Shown: positions 52,458-60,545 of the stretch, one piece after another | Layout: every line of letters starts with the position of its first letter | Numbering within the stretch: the stretch's first letter is position 1 | Source of the DNA: an uncultured Lachnospiraceae bacterium | GTDB lineage: Bacteria; Bacillota; Clostridia; Lachnospirales; Lachnospiraceae | Length of the DNA stretch: 64,000 nucleotides | Reading direction: 5' to 3' | NCBI GenBank assembly: GCA_910578845.1 | Contig: CAJTSL010000013.1 | Span: 11,634 to 75,633, forward strand | The notes under the pieces: generated by a model | The model's input: only the letters and a program-made list of their open reading frames with translations | What the model was told of the DNA's origin: nothing | Database searches by the model: none | Translations under genes and position numbers: made by a program

Positions 52458-54191
52458 CTACGCCTCCTTTCTCTCTAAAACATCTCCATATTGGGCAAGA
52501 TATGTCTCATAATACAGGCCTTTCTTCGCAAGCAAGCTCTCATGGGTCCCCCGCTCCGCTATGCTCCCGCCTTGTAATACCAGGATCTCATCCGCACTTT
52601 TCACAGCGCTGATCCGATGGGCGATGATGATCTTGGTCGTATGATGCAATTTCTCCAAAGTCTCCTGGATGAGGTGTTCCGTTTCCATATCCAGCGCAGA
52701 TGTCGAATCATCCAGTACCAGAACCGGATCCTTCTTGGAAAGCGCTCTCGCAATACTGATCCGCTGTTTTTGCCCGCCGGACAGGCCAACGCCTCTCTCC
52801 CCGATGACCGTCTCATACTTACGTTCCATGCGCTCAATGAACTCGCTCGCCTGTGCGTCTGTAGATGCTTTGCGCACCGTATTAAAGTCCGTCGTGCTCT
52901 TCTTGCCAAGCTTAATATTCTCATTAATCGTATCCGAAAAGAGGAATACATCCTGCATCACATAGCTGATATTCGTCCTAAGCTGCTCTAAAGAAAGCTC
53001 TTTAATGTCCACATCATCAATCGTAATCTTGCCATCCGTCGCATCATACATCCGCTGCAAAAGATGCACGATAGAAGTCTTGCCCGCTCCCGTCGTCCCC
53101 ATAATGCCAAGCGTCTTCCCAGGTTCTAACGTGAACGAAATGTCATGCAGGATTTCGTACAGATCCGCTTTATGGAAAGAAACATGGTCAAAACAGATCT
53201 TACCCTGGATTTTCTCTAATACGACCGGATTCTCCGATTCCGTAATACTCGGGACCTCATCGTAGATTTTCCGTATCTTCTTATTAGAAGCGACTGCCGA
53301 AGAGAAACTATTCGTCAGCCACCCTAACATTTCCATCGGCCAGACGATATTCGTGGAATATTCTACGAACGCCGTCATTTCACCAAGCGTCATCTCTCCT
53401 GCAATTACAAACTTCCCGCCGACCAATATAGTCAACAGCGGCAATACTTTGGAAACAACCGAAAAATAAGGATAAAATCTGACAAAAACCTTCGACTGTT
53501 TCATATTCAATTCATAATACCTTTGATTGTGGGACAAAAATTTCGAAATCTCAAATTTCTCCCTGGCAAATGCCTTTACCGTCCGTACGCCTGCGAGGTT
53601 CTCCTCCGCCACCGTATTTAACACCGCATTCTCCTCACTGATCTCCTCATAGACGCTGCCAAGCTTCCTCTCCATGAGCAATGCGGTCACAGCGCAGAAA
53701 ATCATACAGACTGTGGGGATGAGCGCAAGTTTCCAATTCAGCATATACATACTCGCCAAAATAATAGTCGTATGATATACGACCTCAATGATCAACATGC
53801 CGACAAATCCCAATGCATCCCAGATATGGTCGATGTCCTCCTTGATCCGCGCCATCAGCTCACCGGTATTGGTCCTGTCGAAGAAATCCGCGCTCAAAGA
53901 TTGGATATGCACAAACAAATCCTTCCTCATCTGCGAAGTAATCTTCGATGCCGTCCGGTCAAATGTATATTCCTTGATATATTGGAAAATACAGCGCCCT
54001 AAGCCAATCCCCAGAAACCCGAGCAGCAGGAATTTCAGTTTCGCCATATCCCCGCCGACAATCACATCGTCAACCACATGCTTCGTTAACCGCGGCGACA
54101 TCATATCCAATGTTACCGCAATGAAAATCGCAGCAACCGCCACGATATAAGAAATCTTATTTTCCCAGATATACGTTGATATTTTCTTCAT
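52458..54191 (-). CDS. Heterodimeric multidrug ABC exporter, subunit with degenerate Walker B (BmrC-like role)
   Basis: This 577-residue half-transporter has six membrane helices (about residues 12-300) and an ATPase domain with Walker A GTTGAGKTS, signature GLSGGQKQRIS and Walker B VLVLDDSTSALD, where Asp replaces the catalytic Glu. The switch His is kept (IIAHRIS). It is the first exporter gene of the operon, 143 bp downstream of an intrinsic terminator that follows a 35-codon leader ORF. Start after AGAGGGGGGA. The degenerate site indicates pairing with the next gene product. Confidence 0.87.
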   Translation of the reverse strand: MKKISTYIWENKISYIVAVAAIFIAVTLDMMSPRLTKHVVDDVIVGGDMAKLKFLLLGFLGIGLGRCIFQYIKEYTFDRTASKITSQMRKDLFVHIQSLSADFFDRTNTGELMARIKEDIDHIWDALGFVGMLIIEVVYHTTIILASMYMLNWKLALIPTVCMIFCAVTALLMERKLGSVYEEISEENAVLNTVAEENLAGVRTVKAFAREKFEISKFLSHNQRYYELNMKQSKVFVRFYPYFSVVSKVLPLLTILVGGKFVIAGEMTLGEMTAFVEYSTNIVWPMEMLGWLTNSFSSAVASNKKIRKIYDEVPSITESENPVVLEKIQGKICFDHVSFHKADLYEILHDISFTLEPGKTLGIMGTTGAGKTSIVHLLQRMYDATDGKITIDDVDIKELSLEQLRTNISYVMQDVFLFSDTINENIKLGKKSTTDFNTVRKASTDAQASEFIERMERKYETVIGERGVGLSGGQKQRISIARALSKKDPVLVLDDSTSALDMETEHLIQETLEKLHHTTKIIIAHRISAVKSADEILVLQGGSIAERGTHESLLAKKGLYYETYLAQYGDVLERKEA

Positions 54192-54333
54192 AATAACCGT
54201 CTGTCCCCCCTCTGTTACCTATCTATGCCCCCGCCTCGCACAATTTCAAACCAATGCAAAAATACCTGTATTGTGGGCTCTTTCCAATGTGGAAATGTAC
54301 GGCACTAACTGTATCGTTTCTCACGCTGAGCGC

Positions 54334-54365
54334 ACAAAAAACAACCACGGTAGAAATTACCGTGG
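54334..54365 (-). terminator. Intrinsic terminator in the leader of the ABC exporter operon (attenuator)
   Basis: Perfect 8-bp stem CCACGGTA (54345-54352) with TACCGTGG (54358-54365), 5-nt loop, followed on the minus strand by TTGTTTTTTG. It lies 54 bp after the leader ORF and 143 bp before the first ABC gene. Its first arm plus loop can instead pair with the end of the leader ORF (54441-54449). Confidence 0.82.
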
Positions 54366-54419
54366 CTGCCCGAAAATGCATCCTATTGAAATGGCTATAA
54401 TCTGCCCTTTCTTCAATCA

Positions 54420-54527
54420 TTAAAGCAGAAAATATGCGGAGGTAATCTCATGTCCTGTTACATTATTTGGTTGTAAGCCATAATCTCTCTGATTCTTATT
54501 GAAACCGAAATCTAACTGTAAAAACAT
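54420..54527 (-). CDS. 35-residue leader peptide of the ABC exporter operon
   Basis: The small ORF begins MFLQLDFGFNKNQRDYGLQ and ends ITSAYFLL, with AAGGAGG at ideal spacing for the ATG at 54527. It lies 59 bp after a strong promoter -10 (54586-54591) and is followed by an intrinsic terminator before three ABC exporter genes. The peptide has no Cys, no leader/core boundary and no export signal, so a bacteriocin precursor is unlikely. The layout is that of ribosome-mediated attenuators such as bmrB upstream of bmrCD. Stalling of antibiotic-hit ribosomes on the ORF would allow an alternative pairing and read-through. No sequence similarity to BmrB is claimed. Confidence 0.65.
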   Translation of the reverse strand: MFLQLDFGFNKNQRDYGLQPNNVTGHEITSAYFLL

Positions 54528-54585
54528 CTTCATACCTCCTTCCTTAGTTTTTATAATCTCATTAATATCATATAACATACTTGCT

Positions 54586-54614
54586 ATGATAAGGGATTCT
54601 CTTGGAAAAGTCAA
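54586..54614 (-). promoter_or_regulatory. Promoter of the leader peptide and ABC exporter operon
   Basis: On the minus strand TTGACT (54609-54614), 17-bp spacer and TATCAT (54586-54591). This is a near-consensus promoter about 60 bp before the leader ORF. Confidence 0.75.
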
Positions 54615-54650
54615 CCACTTTTTACGAAAAAAAATCGAAAAATGTAATTC

Positions 54651-56319
54651 TTATTTTGCCTTAAACCCATCCTCGATCGTATCGCCTATCAGCGTGCTTC
54701 TTTCCAGCATCCCCTGATAACAAGTGCCAGGATAGACGTGATAACTGTTAATCTCATACTCGCCCGCATACCAGACTGTATTGCCGCCAAGGTCTACACT
54801 GACCATATCCCCTTCGTCATAGTCTTTCTGTAGCAGATAATATGGCTCTTTCACGCTATGCTTGAAGAAGACACCGGCATCCGTGATATAATTGTCCCAA
54901 TATGGACTAACAGAAACAAGAATACAGAACAAGAAACCGCCTGTTAAAATGTTGTAAAACCCTCTTCTTTTCTCACTGATGCACGTCCCCACCGCAATCA
55001 TGATGACCGCGAACAAAAAGCCAAGGCCATACCGGATAAACGGCGCCGTCAGAAACCATATAGCTAGGTTTATCCAGATGACTACGATCAGGACAGCTAA
55101 GTCCGCTCTGATCTTCCGTCTTATGAGAAAACTATGTACCGCTACCACTGCCTGCAAAATAGCGCCAAGGACAACCGCTCCAAGGAACATCTGCGCATAA
55201 CGCTCCTGCGCTTCCCACCAAACCGGAAACCATTTCCAAACAGGCCAGTCTGTTTTCCCCACATCATACAGACATCTGCCCCATACTTTAATCTGGTTCG
55301 CATCCACTAGCAGATACTCTTTGGGGATCTTCCATTCCACCCGGAAAATATCAATCCCCTCAAACGGATATAAAAGCCACCCGGAAATATAATAATTCCT
55401 GATAAAAAAAGGCGTTACTGCCACAATGCCACATAACAGATAGGCGGCTATCTCTTTCCATCTTTTCCCCTTTATCAAATATGCCGCCGGATAAACGGAA
55501 AGCAGGACAAGCATGCACGAAGAGAATTTCAACGTCATTGCAAAAACCGCGGCAACAGACAATAGCGAATATAACGCAACGCTTTTATCTCCCTCCATGT
55601 TCTCACACCACGCCGTAATAATATAGATCACATATAGCATCGTCGCGTAATCTGTCGCCGGCGACATACTGCCCGTCAAGATCACAAGCACATAAAACAA
55701 TAACCCGGCCTTCATCAAATCGGCTATATGGCTCTCATGCCGCCAGAACCCTTTTAGCCCATGGAAGGCATAGAGGCAAAGAACCAGTTCCAAAAGCCCG
55801 GTTGTCGTATGCAGAGACTGCCCAAAAAGCCAGCGCAAGCTAAATACGGAAGCGAAAGCAAGATACGCGCTGTTATAAGCAAAATGAAGCTGTAAGTTGC
55901 CCGCGCCTTTTAGCATGCCATATTCTTCATATAAACGGATCGCCTGCGCATGATATATATTGGTATCTGTATGGAAAATTCCCCGTGAAGAAAAAAATGC
56001 AAGGACTAATAAAATACATCCGTAGAAAAATCCTTCCCAGGAACACACGATAGGACGGTATTCATGGTAAAGCCCTCGCAGAGTTTCCCGTTTTACCCCC
56101 CCCCGTAAATAATGCGGCTATCAGCAGCACAATATGGGCAACTGCCCCGATGGGCGCAAATATGCTAACGGCCTCGGCATAAACCGTGATTGCCGTCATC
56201 CCTGCCATCCAGTACGATGTCAGGGAAAACCGCGTCTTCTTAACAATGCCCAAAAGAGCAACGCCGACCAAGATACAGACTAACGAAATATATAACCAGC
56301 TCAAAATAACAGATGCCAT
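54651..56319 (-). pseudogene. GT-C-like membrane protein (LIC_10190 type) split by a frameshift at a run of nine G
   Basis: The N-terminal part (from MASVILSWLYISLVCILV at 56319) has two membrane segments and reaches a G9 run at 56096-56104, after which its frame ends at KTGNSARALP. Removing one G joins it to the long frame reading RGLYHEYRPIVCSWEGFFYG and onward: about ten membrane segments with RGIFHTDTNIYHAQAIRLYE, resembling LIC_10190-type membrane proteins with a GT-C-like fold. The long frame alone (54651-56048) could only start at a GTG without a ribosome site. The break is in a homopolymer, so it may be a phase-variable gene in the off state, a true mutation or a sequencing error. It follows the GH13 gene after one short overlap region. 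Confidence 0.75.
56096..56104 (-). repeat. Run of nine G at the frameshift in the GT-C-like gene
   Basis: Nine C on the plus strand. Eight would restore one continuous reading frame across 56319-54651. This is the second run of this length in the window. Confidence 0.9.
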
Positions 56320-56324
56320 TTCTT

Positions 56325-57635
56325 CTATCGCTCCATCTTCCAAAAATAAGCGCTATAAGGCGCCAATTCGCTTCCGCCTCCGAAGTCGTGTTCCTTACCA
56401 CTGATCAAATCCACTGCCATGCCACAGCCGGCATCGAAATGCGCCGTATAGCTCTCACTGTCCGCATTAATCGCAACAAGCACACGTTCTTCGTCTGTCT
56501 TTCTTTCGAAAATGCACTGTTTATTCGTCAATACGACAGAACGGAACCCGCCATAATTAAGCGCCACGGAGTTTTTCTTGGCTTCGGCAAGCGCGCTAAT
56601 CCAATCGCAAAGCGTCGTCCACTCCGGCTTCTCGAAACAAGCTCTAAGAGCAGGGTCTCCTTCACTCTTTAATGCCTTTGCTCCCCATTCGCTGCCATAA
56701 TAAACGCATGGTATGCCCGGCATGCCAAAGCAAAGCGCATAGATCAGGGGCAGATGCTTTTCGTTTGACAAGACACTCGCTACCCTCGTCACATCATGGT
56801 TATCCACGAACGAAAGCATATGGCTTCCTTTATATAACGTCCAATTTTCTGGCCCAAACTGGCGTAGCAGGGAATGGATGATCTCAAATAGATTCATGCT
56901 GTTAAAGCTTGAGAACAGGCCCTTATAACATTCATAATTCGTCACTGAATGCAACATGCTATCATTCATCCACTGGTTATAATCGCCATGCAGCGTCTCC
57001 CCTAATAAAAAGAATCCAGGCTTTATGCTGTCACAGAAGCTGCGCAGCCTGCGTAAGAAGTCATGGTCAAGACAATAAGCCACATCCAACCGCAACCCGT
57101 CGATATCAAATTCCTCTACCCAGCCCCTGATGCTTTCAAAAATATGGGAAATCACATCTTCATGACGTAAATTCAGCTTCACCAAATCATAATTTCCTTC
57201 CCATCCTTCATACCAGAGCCCGTCATTATAATTGGAATTACCATCAAAATTGATATGGAACCAGTCTTTATACGGAGAGTCCCAGCGCTTCGCCAACACA
57301 TCCTGGAATGCCCAGAACCCTCTTCCTACATGATTGAACACACCGTCTAAGACCACCTTAATGCCATTCTCATGCAGGTTCTCGCACACTTTGGCAAAAT
57401 CTGCGTTCGTTCCTAAGCGACAGTCAATCTTATGATAATCTCTCGTATTATACCCATGCGTGTCGGACTCGAAAACAGGCGAGAAATAAATCGCGTCCAC
57501 TCCTAATTTCTTCATATGCGCAACCCAATCAATCACCTTTAAGATCCTTGGCTGCAATACGCCGTCATTCTCAAACGGCGCCCCACAAAATCCCAACGGA
57601 TATATCTGATAAAAAACACTTTCGTATGACCACAT
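56325..57635 (-). CDS. GH13 alpha-amylase family enzyme (maltogenic/cyclodextrinase-like)
   Basis: The start is taken at the ATG at 57635 after AGAGGGGA. The 436-residue protein has the GH13 barrel: YFSPVFESDTHGYNTRDY (region I-like), VVLDGVFNHVG, nucleophile Asp in GLRLDVAYCLD, acid/base Glu in FLLGETLHGDY and transition-state Asp in SFVDNHDVTR. A short C-terminal beta domain follows. No signal peptide and no extra N-terminal domain. It would hydrolyse short alpha-1,4-glucans in the cytoplasm. It is unexpectedly placed between two genes for GT-C-like membrane proteins, 27 bp after the first. Confidence 0.85.
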   Translation of the reverse strand: MWSYESVFYQIYPLGFCGAPFENDGVLQPRILKVIDWVAHMKKLGVDAIYFSPVFESDTHGYNTRDYHKIDCRLGTNADFAKVCENLHENGIKVVLDGVFNHVGRGFWAFQDVLAKRWDSPYKDWFHINFDGNSNYNDGLWYEGWEGNYDLVKLNLRHEDVISHIFESIRGWVEEFDIDGLRLDVAYCLDHDFLRRLRSFCDSIKPGFFLLGETLHGDYNQWMNDSMLHSVTNYECYKGLFSSFNSMNLFEIIHSLLRQFGPENWTLYKGSHMLSFVDNHDVTRVASVLSNEKHLPLIYALCFGMPGIPCVYYGSEWGAKALKSEGDPALRACFEKPEWTTLCDWISALAEAKKNSVALNYGGFRSVVLTNKQCIFERKTDEERVLVAINADSESYTAHFDAGCGMAVDLISGKEHDFGGGSELAPYSAYFWKMER

Positions 57636-57662
57636 AACCATTCCCCTCTTTCTATTTTTGTT

Positions 57663-59234
57663 TTATGATTTCCTTTGATACAATCTATATTCCCCGTTCT
57701 CCATAGCCGGTGTATAATCTTCTTGCAGCTTCTCCCGTACTATGGCATTTTCAATTGCCGCCCCTTTCTTTGTCACAATCCATTCCGGCGGACAACTCTC
57801 CAGCATCTCTTCGATTTCTGATGCAATCTGCTTTGAAAGCGCCATATAATGCTCCTGCCAGCCACAATATCTATGGTACGGCATAATATCCGCAATCGTA
57901 TACCATCGGAGCGGCGCCTCATAGCCCCATACTGATCCTCTCTCTTCTTCCGGAATGCATGCCACTGTCTCCATCACATTTTGATACGCACTATCGTTCC
58001 CAAACTGTCTATATGCCAATGCGCCTGCGCCCGCCATTTTATAGCATGGATAGGCAAAACATAATATAATTGCCACGATTAGCGCCATTCCCATTCCTTT
58101 TCCCATTCTGCCAAAGCGCTTGCCTGTCTTTTGTCCGCTCCAACCGTCCCATGCCTCATTCCTTGCTTCATCGTGGCATTCCGTAACACTTTGCCATGCC
58201 TCGAATAGCCGCCAAACGCCAAACATCATTCCCGGGATGACCAACATATAATCGTGCAGTGTACTGTTTCCCATGCCAAGCGTTATCATCATCCCAGCCG
58301 CATTCGCTAGCACAAGTGTCCAAAGCCGCTTATTGACCTGTTTGGTTAATACGAAAATCAGGATAGGGAACAACAACACCAACAGATAAATCCCGCCTGT
58401 CCCAATCTGGAATCCTTCCGTTCCATATAGGAAACCGAAGACGAACACACACGCAAGCATGCTGCCGATTTCCCCAAAATATCCAAAATAGAAGAGCGGA
58501 GGCACAAACGCTACAGCCACTCCCAACACAAAGGCGCCGGCATTCCGCCATAGATTCTTCCACTGTCTGTCCTTGATCAAATATATCATAATCGTCAACA
58601 CGATTGCACATATCATGACGGCATTCGTAATCCTGATCAAAGCAATCACGCCAAAGCATGTCCCGTATACAAAGCCATATAACGGCTTATGCTCTTTAGC
58701 TTCGCTTTTGATAAAATCCAGAGACAGATACATAGGCCAAAACAAAAAAGGCAGACTCCATTCCTCTGTCAGATTGCCCCCCTCCATCGTTGCGGAAAGC
58801 ACAATATAAAGCGGTAAAACCATTGCCAAGCTGCTTACAATGCTAACCAGGTTCGTCTTTACGACACTATTTATGCCGCTACTTCCATGGCTCTTAACCC
58901 GATCTTTAAAATATTTCCAGTAAGTTGCCTGCGCCAAAAACAGTACCGTGCATAAACTGGCGCATTGCAGGATAAAAATGCCTGTCTTGCCATACCATAG
59001 ACGCTGTCCGGCATATTCTATGAAAAATAGCCATGGCCCTTTCATATCATAGAAATCACGATACGGCAAATATCCTTTGGTCATCCCGCTTCCTACCAGT
59101 TGAAAAAAAGCAGCATCCCAGCCATATGCCCACGGAAACAACGGGCTCGTCATATAGGAAAAAAGAAACAGAAAACAGATCCCGCTCATCCATAAAAGCA
59201 CCATTGTCCCTATTGCCAGCCCTTTTTTCTGCAT
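57663..59234 (-). CDS. GT-C-like membrane protein, putative glycosyltransferase
   Basis: This 523-residue protein has about eleven membrane segments. The first extracytoplasmic loop has WAYGWDAAFFQLVGSGMTKG and YLPYRDFYDMKGPWLFFIEY, resembling the acidic motif of GT39/PMT-type glycosyltransferases that use polyprenyl-phosphate sugars. A C-terminal soluble domain (about 430-523) follows. It is the first gene of an operon with GH13 and the split LIC_10190-type gene. The acceptor is unknown; cell-wall polymer or protein glycosylation is possible. Confidence 0.7.
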   Translation of the reverse strand: MQKKGLAIGTMVLLWMSGICFLFLFSYMTSPLFPWAYGWDAAFFQLVGSGMTKGYLPYRDFYDMKGPWLFFIEYAGQRLWYGKTGIFILQCASLCTVLFLAQATYWKYFKDRVKSHGSSGINSVVKTNLVSIVSSLAMVLPLYIVLSATMEGGNLTEEWSLPFLFWPMYLSLDFIKSEAKEHKPLYGFVYGTCFGVIALIRITNAVMICAIVLTIMIYLIKDRQWKNLWRNAGAFVLGVAVAFVPPLFYFGYFGEIGSMLACVFVFGFLYGTEGFQIGTGGIYLLVLLFPILIFVLTKQVNKRLWTLVLANAAGMMITLGMGNSTLHDYMLVIPGMMFGVWRLFEAWQSVTECHDEARNEAWDGWSGQKTGKRFGRMGKGMGMALIVAIILCFAYPCYKMAGAGALAYRQFGNDSAYQNVMETVACIPEEERGSVWGYEAPLRWYTIADIMPYHRYCGWQEHYMALSKQIASEIEEMLESCPPEWIVTKKGAAIENAIVREKLQEDYTPAMENGEYRLYQRKS

Positions 59235-59638
59235 CTTTCAGCCATCCGCTCCTTCCCGGAACATTCCATACTGCCCCGTCGTTAGTTTACCATATTTTCC
59301 AAAGAGTTACCAATACTATTTCAAATAGGATCGAAAAAGCTTTTATTGACCGAATTAGTTTTTTTGATGTCAAAAGAGTCCTATTGACTAACTTATCCAC
59401 ACCCAATCTGACGTGTTTGTATAAAAACATGGCAAAAAAACAAAAGAAATCCCCAATTTCCACATAGTTATCCACATTTGACACTCTTGTCATGTATTTA
59501 TGACCCATCTCTCATAGTCCGACAATTCTCTTCCAAATGAGAAATTATCAAAATTTGAATACCGGTCAAATTGAGGCTGTCCAAAATGAAAGAGGCATAG
59601 TATAATTGGTGTATCATCCACGAAAGGAAACAATTTAA
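59235..59638. promoter_or_regulatory. Divergent promoter region with two DnaA boxes
   Basis: This 404-bp region between the GT-C operon and the endonuclease IV gene has two exact DnaA boxes TTATCCACA at 59393-59401 and 59468-59476, in the same orientation and 75 bp apart. It is A/T-rich. A -10 TATAAT at 59601-59606 suits the endonuclease gene, with no convincing -35. No gene was seen. Confidence 0.5.
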
Positions 59639-60517
59639 ATGATCAAGATAGGTTCTCACGTTAGCATGAGCGGCAAAGGAATGCTGCTTTCTTCCGCCAA
59701 AGAAGCGGTATCGTATGAAGCGAATACTTTTATGGTTTATACTGGAGCGCCCCAGAATACAAAACGCAAAAGCATCGACGAGCTACAAATACAACCTGCA
59801 TGGGAGTATATGAAAGCACATGGGATCCGGGAATTTGTAGTGCATGCCCCCTATATCATCAATTTGGCTAATACAGTCAATCATGAAACCTACCGGCTTG
59901 CGGTAGATTTTCTTTCCTTAGAAGCAGAACGCACCATTGCCATGGGCAGCAACGTACTGATCCTGCATCCGGGCGCACATGTAGGCGCAGGCGTTAAGAC
60001 GGGTATTGACCAAATCACTCAAGGATTAAATGAAGTCCTGCATGCCGGCTCTTGCTATATCGCATTAGAAACGATGGCCGGAAAAGGTTCTGAACTCGGA
60101 AAAACATTTGAAGAGCTTGCCATGATCTATGATGGCGTAAAATATAATGATAAGCTTCGCGTCTGCTTAGATCTATGTCACCTAAATGACGCCGGATACG
60201 ATGTGAAAAATGATTTCGACGGGGTGATTGACCGATTTGATAAATTGATTGGGAAGCAAAATGCAGCGGTCATTCATATCAACGACAGCAAGAACATACT
60301 CGGCGCGGCAAAAGACCGCCACGCCAACATTGGGCAAGGCACGATTGGCCTAGAAGCCATCCACTATGTCGTACACCACCCGGATTTTATGGATCTGCCT
60401 AAGATCCTTGAGACGCCTTATATCCCCTCCCCAACAGACCCGGAGAAGAAAATCGCGCCTTATAAGGAAGAAATCGAAATGCTCCGTTCAGGAAAGTGCT
60501 TGGATCCACTAGATTAA
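59639..60517 (+). CDS. nfo: Endonuclease IV (AP endonuclease)
   Basis: This 292-residue zinc-dependent enzyme has the start MIKIGSHVSMSGKGMLLSSA and metal-binding blocks VHAPYIINLA, LHPGAHVGAG, ALETMAGKG, VCLDLCHLNDAGYD, IHINDSK and RHANIGQG. All expected His, Glu and Asp ligands are visible. It cuts DNA 5' to abasic sites in base-excision repair. The length is normal for the family. It is convergent with a helicase gene, which may also act in repair. Start after AAAGGAAAC. Confidence 0.92.
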   Translation: MIKIGSHVSMSGKGMLLSSAKEAVSYEANTFMVYTGAPQNTKRKSIDELQIQPAWEYMKAHGIREFVVHAPYIINLANTVNHETYRLAVDFLSLEAERTIAMGSNVLILHPGAHVGAGVKTGIDQITQGLNEVLHAGSCYIALETMAGKGSELGKTFEELAMIYDGVKYNDKLRVCLDLCHLNDAGYDVKNDFDGVIDRFDKLIGKQNAAVIHINDSKNILGAAKDRHANIGQGTIGLEAIHYVVHHPDFMDLPKILETPYIPSPTDPEKKIAPYKEEIEMLRSGKCLDPLD

Positions 60518-60545
60518 TCCCTCTCCGGCGATTTGATTTCTACTC

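Noticed and set aside
54223..54420. 65-codon frame directly after the leader peptide (TAATG overlap)
   Set aside because: It runs through the terminator stem and T-run, has no ribosome site of its own and an unlikely composition; the region is better explained as an attenuator.
54420..54527. Leader ORF as a bacteriocin or RiPP precursor exported by the ABC genes
   Set aside because: No Cys, no double-Gly or other leader cleavage motif, no modification enzymes or peptidase domain in the ABC proteins; the competing RNA pairings fit an attenuator better.
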